DNA from: Thalassotalea sp. 273M-4
GTDB lineage: Bacteria; Pseudomonadota; Gammaproteobacteria; Enterobacterales; Alteromonadaceae
Length of the DNA stretch: 64,000 nucleotides
Assembly: GCF_041410465.1 (NCBI RefSeq)
Contig: NZ_CP166961.1
Coordinates: 2,790,001-2,854,000, forward strand
Reading direction: 5' to 3'
Below are positions 33,699 through 42,561 of the stretch, piece by piece. Within the stretch, counting starts at the first letter, position 1, and the number at the start of each line of letters is the position of its first letter. Below the pieces are notes generated by a model that was not told where the DNA came from, did not search any database, and saw only the letters and a list, made by a program, of their open reading frames with translations. The position numbers and the translations under genes are program-made.

Positions 33699-34967
33699 CT
33701 ACTTACTCGTTTTCACCTGCACTGGTGATTCATTTTGCTCCGCTTGCGGGCGAATAAAGGTTGAGAATACATATTCAGCCACATCAGCCATTTGTTGCTC
33801 TGTTAATACTTTACCCCAAGCCGGCATTTCAGTGCGCTCAACGCCGGTGCGAACCTGTTCAAATATATGCGCGCGACTAAAACTTTCTCTTGCCGCTGGA
33901 TGGGTAAAGTTACGTGGTTTTGGAAAAATAAAATACGCTCTAGGACCTTTACCATCGCCGTTTTCGCCATGGCAATGAATACAGGTATTTTCGTACAATG
34001 TCTTACCTGCAAAGTATTCGCCACTGAGATCATTTGGCAAAGGATCGTTAATATTTAACTTTTTCCCCATATGCGCTGCATGGTCATGCGCTTCACCGGC
34101 GTAAATATCTGACTCTTCAACAAGGTTAGGATCTTCTTCGACATCATAAGCACTGCTATCAAGGAAGGGATCGACAGCTTTAGGTTTGTCATTAACCGTT
34201 TCTTCTCTCGTTGGTGCGACTTCTGCCACAAGGGATTCATCAAAGGTTTCACCACTTAAAAATGGGTCCGATTTATCCATGGTTTCTCCCATGGAATCAC
34301 CGTATTCGGTCTCTTTGTCACGAACTTTCATAATCGCAGCTCGGATATAATTGACTACCGCGGTGATTTCTTCTGAACTTAAGCGATTTTTCCATGACAC
34401 CATCGCTGTTTCAGGACGACCATTAGTGACTGAAAACAACATGCGTGTTCTATCTAATTCGGCTATTTTTACTGGATCGGTAAAGTTGGCGGGTTTCGGA
34501 TCAAGACCGGTTGCAGTCCACATTGCACCTTGCCCTTGGTCACCGTGACAAACAGAGCAATTATCAGCAAAGACGCCTTTACCCAATTCATAATCTTCAC
34601 CTAGTGCTATTTTTAGGGTGAAATTTTCTCTAAGGTAATCGGTAACCGCAATGATTTCAGCGTAACTCAGTTTATCGCGAAATGCTGGCATAATGGTATC
34701 TGCAACACCATCTCGCACACTTAACAGCATACTTTTTCGGTCAACGGTTTCGGCAAAAGCTAGGCTAGAAAAATCAACAATATTCCCTTGTAATTGCTGT
34801 TTGATTTGTGGCGCACCACGCCCATCTGCACCATGACATGAGGCACAGTTTGCGCGCCAAATTTGGGCACCATTAACCGAGTCATCGGCGAATACAACGC
34901 CGGTTTGTATGATCAGAGAAAACAACAAACCCAGTTTCCCTAACTGGTAGAAAGAATTCATAAGCAT
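33699..34967 (-). CDS. Three-haem class I-type cytochrome c, first gene of long operon
   Basis: The 422-residue protein has a signal peptide ending VFA/DDS and three class I domains with CASCH, CSVCH and CIHCH, each followed by a Met-type ligand loop (TIMPAF, TAMVSW, TEMPAW). An acidic linker of about 100 residues separates domains two and three. ATG at 34967 or 34961 is possible. It heads the probable operon running to 24552 and is divergent from a propeller lipoprotein. An FNR-type promoter lies directly upstream. Confidence 0.87.
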   Translation of the reverse strand: MLMNSFYQLGKLGLLFSLIIQTGVVFADDSVNGAQIWRANCASCHGADGRGAPQIKQQLQGNIVDFSSLAFAETVDRKSMLLSVRDGVADTIMPAFRDKLSYAEIIAVTDYLRENFTLKIALGEDYELGKGVFADNCSVCHGDQGQGAMWTATGLDPKPANFTDPVKIAELDRTRMLFSVTNGRPETAMVSWKNRLSSEEITAVVNYIRAAIMKVRDKETEYGDSMGETMDKSDPFLSGETFDESLVAEVAPTREETVNDKPKAVDPFLDSSAYDVEEDPNLVEESDIYAGEAHDHAAHMGKKLNINDPLPNDLSGEYFAGKTLYENTCIHCHGENGDGKGPRAYFIFPKPRNFTHPAARESFSRAHIFEQVRTGVERTEMPAWGKVLTEQQMADVAEYVFSTFIRPQAEQNESPVQVKTSK

Positions 34968-35001
34968 CCGATTTTAAATTTTCTATTCGCTAATTGTGAA
35001 C

Positions 35002-35043
35002 ATTATAGCGTTAACTATCTTTATATTTTTTGAACTAAGTCAA
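35002..35043 (-). promoter_or_regulatory. FNR-type promoter of the cytochrome/two-component operon
   Basis: TTGAACTAAGTCAA at 35030-35043 matches the FNR box at eight of ten positions and is itself nearly symmetrical. A perfect TATAAT (35002-35007, minus strand) has its centre 32 bases away, exactly class II spacing. It predicts a start near 34995, 28 bases before the ATG at 34967. Confidence 0.6.
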
Positions 35044-35160
35044 CATACTTTAAAGCAATGCCATTAAGATAAATTAACAAGTGCAAGGTTCATTTTATAT
35101 GGCAAGGCCGAATACTAAACAATTAAGCCTTTAAATAATATTCTTATAAAAGGGAAATAA

Positions 35161-36330
35161 ATGCTAATTCTGTCTAAATCAAAATATTTATTGTTATCTG
35201 CTTTGACCGCAGTAACGTTAATCACGGGCTGTTCATCCAATCAGATAACCAAACAAGACATCAAAGAATACCGTTATCCGGCGGCTCCTGATGAAGCTCG
35301 GTTCTATTTCGACAGAATGCTAAGAACCAATCTGAGTGTTGAGTTTGAAACAGAAGATGAACAAATAAAACGCTACTTAACCGGTGCTAGTCGTAAAGCT
35401 CAAGGAATGTTAAAACCCTTTGATATTGCGGTGCATGGTAGCCGAATTTTTGTTAGCGATCCGCCAGCGCGAAAAGTTCATATTTTTGATGTCGCAGAGT
35501 TTTTTTACGACACCATAAAAGAGCCACTTGAAGGTGCATTAAGTCAACCTATGGGCATTGATGTTGATGCTCAAGGTAATCTTTATATTATGGATGCTGG
35601 AGTTGAAAAAATTTACCTTTACGATCGAGATGGCAATTATATCAACCAACTTGGTGAAGACAGTTTTTTTGAGCGCCCTACCGGTTTAGCTGTTACCGCT
35701 GATGGTCGTAAAGTTTACGTATCAAATACCGGCGGTGTAAGCAGTCAAAAACATGATGTGATTGAAGTCGACGTGCAAACGGGTGAACTAACCCAAACGA
35801 TTGGCACCCGAGGTAAAGACGATTTGCAGTTCAACTTACCTAAAGATATTGAGTGGGATGATGAACTGGGTCATTTATACGTTGTTGACAGTGCCAATTT
35901 TCGGGTACAAGTGATTGATGTTAAGAACCAAACTTTGGTGCGAAAATTTGGCTCGATTGGTCGTCAACTTGGTCAGTTTAGTCGACCAAAGGGGATCAGT
36001 ATTGATAAAGACAAAAATGTCTATGTGTCAGATGCGGCCTTTGGCAATTATCAAATATTTAACCCTGAAGGGCGATTATTGATGTTCGTTGGCCAGCGTG
36101 GCAATCAACTTGAACCCGGTGTTTACATGCTTAATTCAGGTATTACGGTTGATGAAGATGGTCGGGTGTTAGTTGCCGACCAATATCATCGCAAAGTCGA
36201 TATCTTCCGTCCTGCGGCGTTAAAGAAAACAGACGGTAACTTAGCGCAAATCGAAAATCTTACTGAAGAAAAATACCTGCAAATTAAAGCCGATATTGCC
36301 AATAAGAAATCGAGTAAAACGAACCAATAA
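35161..36330 (+). CDS. NHL-repeat beta-propeller lipoprotein
   Basis: The 389-residue precursor has a lipobox (TLITGC), then about six NHL repeats at 85-360 (for example GIDVDAQGNLYIMDAG, GISIDKDKNVYVSDA). It is related in architecture to the lipoprotein at 4040-5116. AAGGG nine bases before the ATG is the ribosome site. It is divergent from the three-haem cytochrome operon and monocistronic, ending at a bidirectional terminator. It probably sits on the periplasmic or outer-membrane face as a docking platform; this is inference. Confidence 0.85.
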   Translation: MLILSKSKYLLLSALTAVTLITGCSSNQITKQDIKEYRYPAAPDEARFYFDRMLRTNLSVEFETEDEQIKRYLTGASRKAQGMLKPFDIAVHGSRIFVSDPPARKVHIFDVAEFFYDTIKEPLEGALSQPMGIDVDAQGNLYIMDAGVEKIYLYDRDGNYINQLGEDSFFERPTGLAVTADGRKVYVSNTGGVSSQKHDVIEVDVQTGELTQTIGTRGKDDLQFNLPKDIEWDDELGHLYVVDSANFRVQVIDVKNQTLVRKFGSIGRQLGQFSRPKGISIDKDKNVYVSDAAFGNYQIFNPEGRLLMFVGQRGNQLEPGVYMLNSGITVDEDGRVLVADQYHRKVDIFRPAALKKTDGNLAQIENLTEEKYLQIKADIANKKSSKTNQ

Positions 36331-36350
36331 ACTCTTGTTACTGCCCTATA

Positions 36351-36378
36351 AAAAAAGCTCCAACGTTGGAGCTTTTTT
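36351..36378. terminator. Bidirectional rho-independent terminator
   Basis: A 28-base palindrome (arms AAAAAAGCTCCAA) with A and T tracts on both sides lies between convergent genes. It can terminate transcription from either direction. Confidence 0.88.
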
Positions 36379-36424
36379 GTTTTAAGTTTGCTATTTAATA
36401 CCAATCTCACTAAGTTTTTGCTCG

Positions 36425-37498
36425 TTAGTCTTGCGTAATCTCGGTTAGCATTTTTTGCGCATTTTCAGACATATCTTCATAAGGCACCGAATGGCAGCGT
36501 TCACATGTATTGATATTAAATGCAACACGTCCATGGCAGGCACCACAATGATTACCGGTATAAATGGAGGCCATCGTGATATCGGCTTTCGAGCCGTCAC
36601 TGGCGAATATTTGCTCATGACAATTTTCACATGCCAACCATTGGCTATGCGTCTTATGCGGGAAAATAACCCAAGGCATATTGGCGGTATTTTTGTAGAC
36701 AATGTTATTTGTCCATTCAAACAGTGGCGCTTTATTAGGATCTATTTTCATTCTAGGTTGAACGAGTTTTCTCCTTAACGCTTGTGCCCAATCGGGGTGA
36801 CCTGCGCTGTCGCTCGGTAATGCTTCTATGGCATCTTGATAGGGCTGTAAAAGAGTCAGCTCTGGGTTTGTTAAATCATGAATGCCATCATCCCAAGGCT
36901 CAAGTAAGGCGGTTTCAGACAAGGGGGTTTGTTCCGGCTTACTGAGTTGTAGAGGATTGCCTCGTACCAAACGCACATAAAACGAAGGCGATGACTTGAG
37001 CATGGTCGCCGTTTCGCCATTTTGAAAATTAACAACCCAGGCGTATTCATCGTTAGTGTTCATCTGGGTGGATGTCCAGAAGCGCCAACTTGGCGCATTG
37101 GGAAAAATGCGTCTATTAATGGCGGGGTTTTTACAACTATGCTCAACCAAAGTCATTAATTCATTGCGAGAAGGTAGGCGCCAATCATTTTGGTTATTAT
37201 TATCGACAAAGCGTATGGCAACGTCTTTAGCTGCATCAAATTGAAACCAAGAAGTGACCTGCTTTTTTCTCGCATCGATACAACTTTTCAATTCAGGATG
37301 CCATATTTGACCAACGGCACAACGCGTCCACTCGAGTCCAGTGACTCGGTCACGGACATAGTTCTCGTCGCCAAACAGGACGTAACGCTCATCAGGCATG
37401 GTAGGCTTAACCTTATCATCGCAAATTTGTTTGGCGAAAACGGTAGGGGTATACAGACAAGTTGTTAAAACAAAAAGCTGTAATATGGGTGATTTCAT
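36425..37498 (-). CDS. Lcl-type (DUF1566) domain fused to a triheme c7-type cytochrome module
   Basis: The 357-residue exported protein has two parts. Residues about 40-180 form a Lcl C-terminal/DUF1566-like domain (VRDRVTGLEWTRC, DWRLPSRNELMTLVE, YAWVVNFQNG, YVRLVRG), a fold often found in surface or adhesive proteins. Residues about 200-345 are the triheme module (WDDGIHDL, FPHKTHSQWLACENCH, CGACH, CERCH) shared with 5517 and 18451. The signal peptide ends VFA/KQI. I know of no standard annotation for this fusion. It suggests a cytochrome tethered to, or recognising, a surface partner. It is a single gene, convergent with the NHL lipoprotein. Confidence 0.85.
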   Translation of the reverse strand: MKSPILQLFVLTTCLYTPTVFAKQICDDKVKPTMPDERYVLFGDENYVRDRVTGLEWTRCAVGQIWHPELKSCIDARKKQVTSWFQFDAAKDVAIRFVDNNNQNDWRLPSRNELMTLVEHSCKNPAINRRIFPNAPSWRFWTSTQMNTNDEYAWVVNFQNGETATMLKSSPSFYVRLVRGNPLQLSKPEQTPLSETALLEPWDDGIHDLTNPELTLLQPYQDAIEALPSDSAGHPDWAQALRRKLVQPRMKIDPNKAPLFEWTNNIVYKNTANMPWVIFPHKTHSQWLACENCHEQIFASDGSKADITMASIYTGNHCGACHGRVAFNINTCERCHSVPYEDMSENAQKMLTEITQD

Positions 37499-37630
37499 AG
37501 GACCTGACTCGTGCCATTGATTTAAGTAATAAAATGACTCAATGGTACCTATACCTAAGGAGGTGGTTCAACCACTGCTGGCAAAAATAATTAGAGCTAA
37601 ATCAAAAACCTAGGCTTTTTAATAACAAAT

Positions 37631-38869
37631 TCAATCTAAAGCCTTATTCCTCAGCAGTCTTTGGGTAAGTAACAATGAGGCTATAATTGCAATAAAAGCG
37701 CCAATAACAACGAAAGCGATAGCGACCATTTGCATAGGTTCAAGCACGCCTTGTTGTTGAGCGACGAGTTTACGCCCTATGCCTAACATCCCCGCCAAAC
37801 TCAAACCGAAAACCAAAATCAGTAATGCGAGACTGTAAATCGTGGTCAGCCAAACGGCTTTGCCTTTGGGGTTAAATTGATAGGCTAGAAGGATTAGGGC
37901 AAAGAAGGCAACATTAAAGGCGCCAGTCATTCCGTGATAATGACCGGGTACTGTTAACATCCCTGGGGTAATTAGGGCGCCAACAATCACCCCACAGCCA
38001 GCCAAGACTAAAGAGCAATGTAAGTATAGGTTTTTCACTCTTTGCTTTATAAGTAAGTAAGCAACGACCAACATCGGCAACCAGCTAAAATAGCTCATTT
38101 GCCAAGTAAACACTTGCCGCTTTAGATACAAATCATCTGTTATCTGTGCAATACCAAGGGTCAACACGGTTGTAAAGATGGCCAAAATCGCTGTGGCTTT
38201 TAGCGCTTGAGTACAACGGCTATCCTTTAAATAGCAAGACCAACATGCAGCAATTAATAAGGCGTTCATCACTTGCTGAACATGACCTGGCCCCCATATT
38301 AATTGCTCAAAATAAACGGCACTAGCTGTTGTGATATCAAGTTGAATAAGATTAACAAGCAAGCTAGCGACAAATAACCACCAAGCCCAAACCGCCCAAC
38401 GAAATAAATATTTAGCACTTTGGTTTTGCTTACATTGCCAGTGAATAGCACTGTAAAAAACACTGATAGCTACTAATTGAACAACCAAAGCCCCAAGAAA
38501 CCAAGGGCTAGAAATTGTTGGAAAATAGTTATTCAGATTGACCTGATTGTTTAAGTCAAAGAGTGAGATAAACAGCAACAAGAAAGACAACAAGCTCAAG
38601 CCAATGCTTAGTTTGATTCGCGATTGATTAAGTGAAAATAAATAACCGGCAAACCAGCAACTGATTATTGGAACCCAGAATAACATCGCCAAATTAACGT
38701 GATAAACCAAAAACGGCTTAAATATTTGTTGCGCATAAGAAGGGGTAAAGCCAGGTATTTTCAACAGAACTAAAAACACAGCCAATAGGTTCGCTAACAG
38801 TAGTGACATTAAAGCCAATTTTAAAACAGCCGACAAAATTGCTTTGTTGTTTTCAAAAACTGCTTGCAT
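37631..38869 (-). CDS. Oxidase-subunit-I-like integral membrane protein lacking the CuB histidine pair
   Basis: The 412-residue protein has about twelve transmembrane helices. Its histidines resemble part of the haem-copper oxidase pattern: His57 (LVYHVNLAMLFW, helix II haem ligand), His196 (WGPGHVQQVMNA, resembling the WxxGH helix VI site) and His310/His312 (GHYHGMTGAFNV, resembling the helix X GHVH pair). The adjacent His-His of helix VII, needed for CuB, is absent. It may bind haem and transfer electrons or protons rather than reduce oxygen. No cytochrome c subunit gene is adjacent. A TATAAT at 38922-38927 on the minus strand may be its -10 element. Confidence 0.65.
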   Translation of the reverse strand: MQAVFENNKAILSAVLKLALMSLLLANLLAVFLVLLKIPGFTPSYAQQIFKPFLVYHVNLAMLFWVPIISCWFAGYLFSLNQSRIKLSIGLSLLSFLLLFISLFDLNNQVNLNNYFPTISSPWFLGALVVQLVAISVFYSAIHWQCKQNQSAKYLFRWAVWAWWLFVASLLVNLIQLDITTASAVYFEQLIWGPGHVQQVMNALLIAACWSCYLKDSRCTQALKATAILAIFTTVLTLGIAQITDDLYLKRQVFTWQMSYFSWLPMLVVAYLLIKQRVKNLYLHCSLVLAGCGVIVGALITPGMLTVPGHYHGMTGAFNVAFFALILLAYQFNPKGKAVWLTTIYSLALLILVFGLSLAGMLGIGRKLVAQQQGVLEPMQMVAIAFVVIGAFIAIIASLLLTQRLLRNKALD

Positions 38870-39193
38870 ATGATGCTTATCGACCTTTACTGCTAGGATT
38901 TTAGATGAAATTTATCGCGACATTATAACGTGGAAAATTGTAATTACCCACCTATTTCCATTAAACCTTTTACCGTGTTATCGCTCTTAAGTGCTGACCA
39001 ACTCGCTCTACTTAGTGCTTTGTTTTGCTTAAAATACGACCTAGATCAAACAAACCCTACATAGTCATATGCCGTTGATGAAATCAGCTTAGATGCATGA
39101 GTATACTAAATATTATTAATGCTTTTTCTCGTAGATTTTATTCAATGAGTCGTTGCATAACTTTTTAACATAATAAAATTATTGGAAACGAAT
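38870..39193. other. 324-base intergenic region between divergent genes
   Basis: A TATAAT for the leftward gene lies at 38922-38927. A degenerate FNR-like sequence (39036-39049, seven of ten) was not accepted as a site. Nothing else is recognised. Confidence 0.5.
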
Positions 39194-40114
39194 ATGCCTA
39201 AGAAATTACATTTGCTTGCGCCAGCCTTACTTATCGGTGCGCTAACGGCTTGTGAAAAAGCTCCTGAGCAACAAACCGAGCAAAATACTCAACAAGCTGC
39301 AGTATCTACCCTGCCAGAAAACCACCCACCAATGCCAACTCAATCAACAGAACAACAACTTGGCGCCTTACAAGGTGGTGTTATCAAAGATATCAAAACA
39401 GGCGGTGGTTATACTTATGTTCTGGTTGCACGAGCTGGGCAAGAATTTTGGGCAGCGGGCCCTGAAACGTCGTTAGAAGTAGGTAACTTAGTTGGCTGGC
39501 ATAATGGCACTGTGATGAGAAACTTTACCAGCAAAACTCTTAACCAAACGTTTCCAGAAATTTCTTTTGTTAGTCAGTTTGTCAATCCAAGTACGCAAAT
39601 GACGACATCGACTCAACGACGCACTTCAGCACCGTCAGCAAGCAATAGTACTGGCGGTGTGATCAGTGAAGTTTTAGCTGGTGGCGGTTACACCTATGTA
39701 AAAGTGAACATCCAAGGTAATGATGTTTGGGCTGCAGGTCCTATGGTCAGTGCTAAAGTCGGTGATGCGATTTCATGGCAAGGTGGTTCAAAAATGAGTA
39801 ACTTTACCAGTAGCTCATTAAACCGCACCTTTGACGAAATTTATTTCGTTGGTGGTTTCATTAAAGGCACTCCAAACCAAGCGACCGCTAGTACCTCAGG
39901 CCAAGTAGCGCAAGTAATTGCCTCGGCAGGTTACAGTTATATTGAAGTTGCAATGAGCACCGGCAACGTGTGGTTAGCGGCACCACAAACCAGTGTACAA
40001 TCAGGTGATACGATTAGCTGGCAAGATGGCGCCGTAATGAAAAACTTTAAAAGTAGCTCATTAGATAAAACCTTTGAGCAAATTATCTTTGTCGACAAAA
40101 TTTCAAAAAGCTAA
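39194..40114 (+). CDS. Lipoprotein with three tandem NrfJ-like domains
   Basis: The precursor of 306 residues has a lipobox (LLIGALTAC), a Gln/Pro-rich linker and three repeats of about 75 residues. Each has the pattern GG-V-I...GGGYTYV...WAAGP...G-D-I-S-W...M-NF-S-S-LN-TF-I-FV. This is the small OB-fold-like domain annotated NrfJ-related, often found near nitrite reductase or cytochrome genes and usually present once. The third copy is the most diverged. The ATG at 39194 with GGAA upstream is preferred over a TTG at 39182. It ends at a clear terminator. Function is not established. Confidence 0.8.
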   Translation: MPKKLHLLAPALLIGALTACEKAPEQQTEQNTQQAAVSTLPENHPPMPTQSTEQQLGALQGGVIKDIKTGGGYTYVLVARAGQEFWAAGPETSLEVGNLVGWHNGTVMRNFTSKTLNQTFPEISFVSQFVNPSTQMTTSTQRRTSAPSASNSTGGVISEVLAGGGYTYVKVNIQGNDVWAAGPMVSAKVGDAISWQGGSKMSNFTSSSLNRTFDEIYFVGGFIKGTPNQATASTSGQVAQVIASAGYSYIEVAMSTGNVWLAAPQTSVQSGDTISWQDGAVMKNFKSSSLDKTFEQIIFVDKISKS

Positions 40115-40146
40115 ACCTTAAAACCAAGAACAGCTCATAACCGCAG

Positions 40147-40175
40147 AGCCACTAACTATTGTTGGTGGCTTTTTT
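40147..40175 (+). terminator. Terminator of the NrfJ-domain lipoprotein gene
   Basis: A 10-bp stem with one G-T pair (AGCCACTAAC / GTTGGTGGCT), a TATT loop and six T follow the gene. Confidence 0.85.
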
Positions 40176-40346
40176 ATGGCCGCCAAACAATACCTTACCT
40201 AAAAGCTTGAGCTCTTAGCTTAGTGAATAAACGTCATGGGATGGGGATGACATCATAGGCGTAAGGCAGATTTAATTCATACCAATCAAAAGAAAGGCAT
40301 AAAAAATGCCATGACAAAGCATAGCATTTTAAATGTATGTTCGGTA

Positions 40347-40380
40347 AAAGAGAGTCATTATGGCCTTGCCATCACTCCCT
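40347..40380 (-). terminator. Possible terminator of the small cytochrome gene
   Basis: An imperfect hairpin (ATGGC pairing with GCCAT, extended by AGT/ACT) is followed on the minus strand by four T. It is weaker than the other terminators in the window. Confidence 0.35.
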
Positions 40381-40398
40381 TTTTGTCCAGCAATAACC

Positions 40399-40698
40399 TT
40401 ACTTAAGGCTTGCGTAGTATGCGGCTAGGTTAGCAACATCGGCATCAGAAAGAGGCATCGCCATACCCGACATTACTGGGTCTTTACGAGCACCAGATTT
40501 AAAGTCAGATAATTGCTTAGCAATGTACGCTTCTTTTTGACCAGCAAGATTTGGGTAATTTGGAATCGCTGAAACACCTTCTGCACCGTGACAAGCAACA
40601 CAGCTCGCAGCTGCTGCTTTACCTGCTTCAACGTCCGCTGCCATAGCTGTGCCGGTCATGGCGCCTGTTAGCGCTAATGCAATGAATATTTTTTTCAT
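40399..40698 (-). CDS. Small soluble class I cytochrome c (c553/c5-like)
   Basis: The 99-residue protein has a signal peptide ending AMA/ADV, one haem site (CVACHGAEG) and methionine candidates in the [11 protein letters not shown] loop. It resembles one half of cytochrome c4 and the c553/c554 group of soluble periplasmic electron carriers that feed oxidases or reductases. Ribosome site GAGAAG. It is probably monocistronic, between hemC and the NrfJ-domain gene. Confidence 0.9.
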   Translation of the reverse strand: MKKIFIALALTGAMTGTAMAADVEAGKAAAASCVACHGAEGVSAIPNYPNLAGQKEAYIAKQLSDFKSGARKDPVMSGMAMPLSDADVANLAAYYASLK

Positions 40699-40789
40699 AG
40701 TTTACTTCTCTTGTTGATTAATAAAATGCTTAAAAAGCTTTTTAAAGATACTAAAACCCGCCGTTGTAGCGCGATTTTTAGTTTTGTTC

Positions 40790-40817
40790 ACTGGCTTAAA
40801 GTATGTACTAAGCCAGT
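40790..40817 (-). terminator. Possible terminator of hemC
   Basis: A 9-bp perfect inverted repeat (ACTGGCTTA / TAAGCCAGT) with a 10-nt loop lies 11 bases past the hemC stop on the minus strand. It lacks a strong T tract. Confidence 0.4.
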
Positions 40818-40827
40818 TTAGATCAGA

Positions 40828-41772
40828 CTAAATAGACCCCAATTCGTTTTGATACACTTGCTTTAAAATTTGATCCGCACCGTCTTTTAGCAGTTGTTGC
40901 GCCAATGCATTACCAAGCTCTTCCCCCTGCAGGGCCTTACCTGTAATTTGTTGCTGCAAAATAACGCTTCCATCTGGAGCCCCCACTAAACCACGAAGTT
41001 CGATGTCTTCTCCATCTATCACTGCATAACTGCCAATGGGCACCTGACATCCGCCTTCAAGAGCGCAGTTCATTGCCCGCTCTGCGAGGACTCGTAAGCG
41101 CGTTGTTTTATGTTCTAGTGGTGCTAATAAAGCTTTCACTCGCTGATCATCTGTTCGACACTCGATGCCAACAGCACCTTGACCATTAGCCGGTAACATC
41201 ACTTCTGGCGCAATATACTCACGAATTCGGTCGACCATTTGCAAACGAATTAAACCGGCAGCGGCTAAAATAATGGCGTCATATTGCCCATCATCTAACT
41301 TCGCTAAACGAGTATTAACATTGCCTCGCAGATCACGGATGTCAAGGTCGGGACGCAGAGCTTTAATTTGACATTGACGGCGCAAACTTGAGGTACCTAC
41401 AACGGCACCTTGGGGGAGTTCGGCAAAGCTTTTGATGGTATTTGATACAAAGGCATCACGCGGATCTTCGCGCTCACAGATCACTTCAAGACCTAAACCA
41501 TCTGGAAACTCGACCGGCACATCTTTCATTGAATGTACGGCAATGTCGGCACGGCCTTCGAGCATGGCCACTTCCAACTCTTTAACAAACAACCCCTTAC
41601 CACCAACTTTGGATAATGGCGAGTCCAAAATAATGTCCCCTTTGGTCACCATGGGCAATAGTTCGACCGTTAAATCTGGGTGAAAAAATTCTAAGCGAGC
41701 CTTTACATATTCTGCCTGCCACATCGCTAGGGCACTTTTTCGAGTCGCGATTCTTAGGGTTTGTTTAGTCAT
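40828..41772 (-). CDS. hemC: Porphobilinogen deaminase (hydroxymethylbilane synthase)
   Basis: The 314-residue cytoplasmic enzyme joins four porphobilinogens into hydroxymethylbilane in haem synthesis. The N-terminal [14 protein letters not shown], the catalytic [17 protein letters not shown] region and the dipyrromethane cofactor cysteine ([11 protein letters not shown]) are present, and length is normal. In many gammaproteobacteria hemC is followed by hemD, but here no hemD follows. It lies 77 bases after ccmE and may be read through from the ccm operon, a sensible coupling of haem supply and cytochrome maturation. Confidence 0.95.
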   Translation of the reverse strand: MTKQTLRIATRKSALAMWQAEYVKARLEFFHPDLTVELLPMVTKGDIILDSPLSKVGGKGLFVKELEVAMLEGRADIAVHSMKDVPVEFPDGLGLEVICEREDPRDAFVSNTIKSFAELPQGAVVGTSSLRRQCQIKALRPDLDIRDLRGNVNTRLAKLDDGQYDAIILAAAGLIRLQMVDRIREYIAPEVMLPANGQGAVGIECRTDDQRVKALLAPLEHKTTRLRVLAERAMNCALEGGCQVPIGSYAVIDGEDIELRGLVGAPDGSVILQQQITGKALQGEELGNALAQQLLKDGADQILKQVYQNELGSI

Positions 41773-41849
41773 TTCATATTCTCTGTTGTTCTAAAGTGCG
41801 AATCGACAGCCCACATAACGCCGTTCACGGTTTATTCGCACCAGTCAAA

Positions 41850-42329
41850 TTAGTTGCTTAATTGTTCTTGGGTATACTCTATCTTTTGATGGTGTTCCCC
41901 TACCGCCTCAGCAACTTCTTTAGGCATATAGTTTTCATCATGTTTTGCTAGCACTTCGGACGCTTCAAGTAGACTGTTACCAATTAAGGTACCATTTGCG
42001 ACGATGCCCTGACCTTCACGGAATAAATCCGGTAAAATGCCATCGTATTGGACTTTAACCATAGGGCCTTTATCCATCAGCTTAAAGCTAACCTTAAGAC
42101 TATTTTCGTCACGTTCGACACTGCCTGGTACAACTAACCCACCAACCCGAATTCTTTGACCAATTTGAGGTTTAATACCGGTATCCGCCTTACCTTCAAC
42201 AATTTCGGTAGGAGTAAAAAACAAATCAATATTTTGGCTTAAGGCATATAAAGTTAACCCAGCGATGGCACTCAATCCGACTAATATTGAACTGACTATA
42301 GTCAACCTTTTTTTTCTACGAGGATTCAT
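41850..42329 (-). CDS. ccmE: Cytochrome c maturation haem chaperone CcmE
   Basis: About 159 residues with one N-terminal membrane anchor and an OB-fold domain. The covalent haem-binding histidine is in [11 protein letters not shown]. CcmE receives haem from CcmABCD and passes it to CcmF. The ATG at 42329 with GGAG nine bases upstream is preferred over a TTG at 42344. It is the last gene of the ccmABCDE cluster. Confidence 0.95.
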   Translation of the reverse strand: MNPRRKKRLTIVSSILVGLSAIAGLTLYALSQNIDLFFTPTEIVEGKADTGIKPQIGQRIRVGGLVVPGSVERDENSLKVSFKLMDKGPMVKVQYDGILPDLFREGQGIVANGTLIGNSLLEASEVLAKHDENYMPKEVAEAVGEHHQKIEYTQEQLSN

Positions 42330-42333
42330 CAAG

Positions 42334-42561
42334 CTATTCTCCAAGTTGTTCTTGCAAACCTTGGGTTTGCTGTTGTGAACGTTTACGCAATTTATTTTCT
42401 CGGGTTTGTTGTTTGGCTATTTTATCGATGATTGCTTGGTGTTTTGACTTGCCATTTAGAATTAACAAAATAAGCAAGGTCGCGGATACTCCATACGATA
42501 ACCAGACGTAAAACCCGTAACCACCCATATTGATAAAGTCAGTGAACGTTTCAAATTGCAT
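42334..42561 (-). CDS. ccmD: Cytochrome c maturation small membrane protein CcmD
   Basis: About 75 residues with the [18 protein letters not shown] segment typical of CcmD, one transmembrane helix and a basic Gln-rich tail. It helps release holo-CcmE from the CcmABC complex. The ATG at 42561 overlaps the ccmC stop by one base. A longer frame beginning at 42600 is rejected because CcmD proteins start near this methionine. Confidence 0.93.
   Translation of the reverse strand: MQFETFTDFINMGGYGFYVWLSYGVSATLLILLILNGKSKHQAIIDKIAKQQTRENKLRKRSQQQTQGLQEQLGE

Noticed and set aside
37513-37530. TGGCACG on the minus strand upstream of the Lcl-triheme gene, suggestive of a sigma-54 -24 element
   Set aside because: The -12 TTGC at the fixed spacing is absent.
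39036-39049. FNR-like sequence with one perfect half-site between the oxidase-like and NrfJ genes
   Set aside because: Only seven of ten positions match and no -10 element lies at the expected distance on either strand.
40729-40745. AT-rich palindrome upstream of the small cytochrome gene as a terminator of hemC
   Set aside because: It is low in GC and closer to the cytochrome promoter; the hairpin at 40790-40817 is better placed for hemC.
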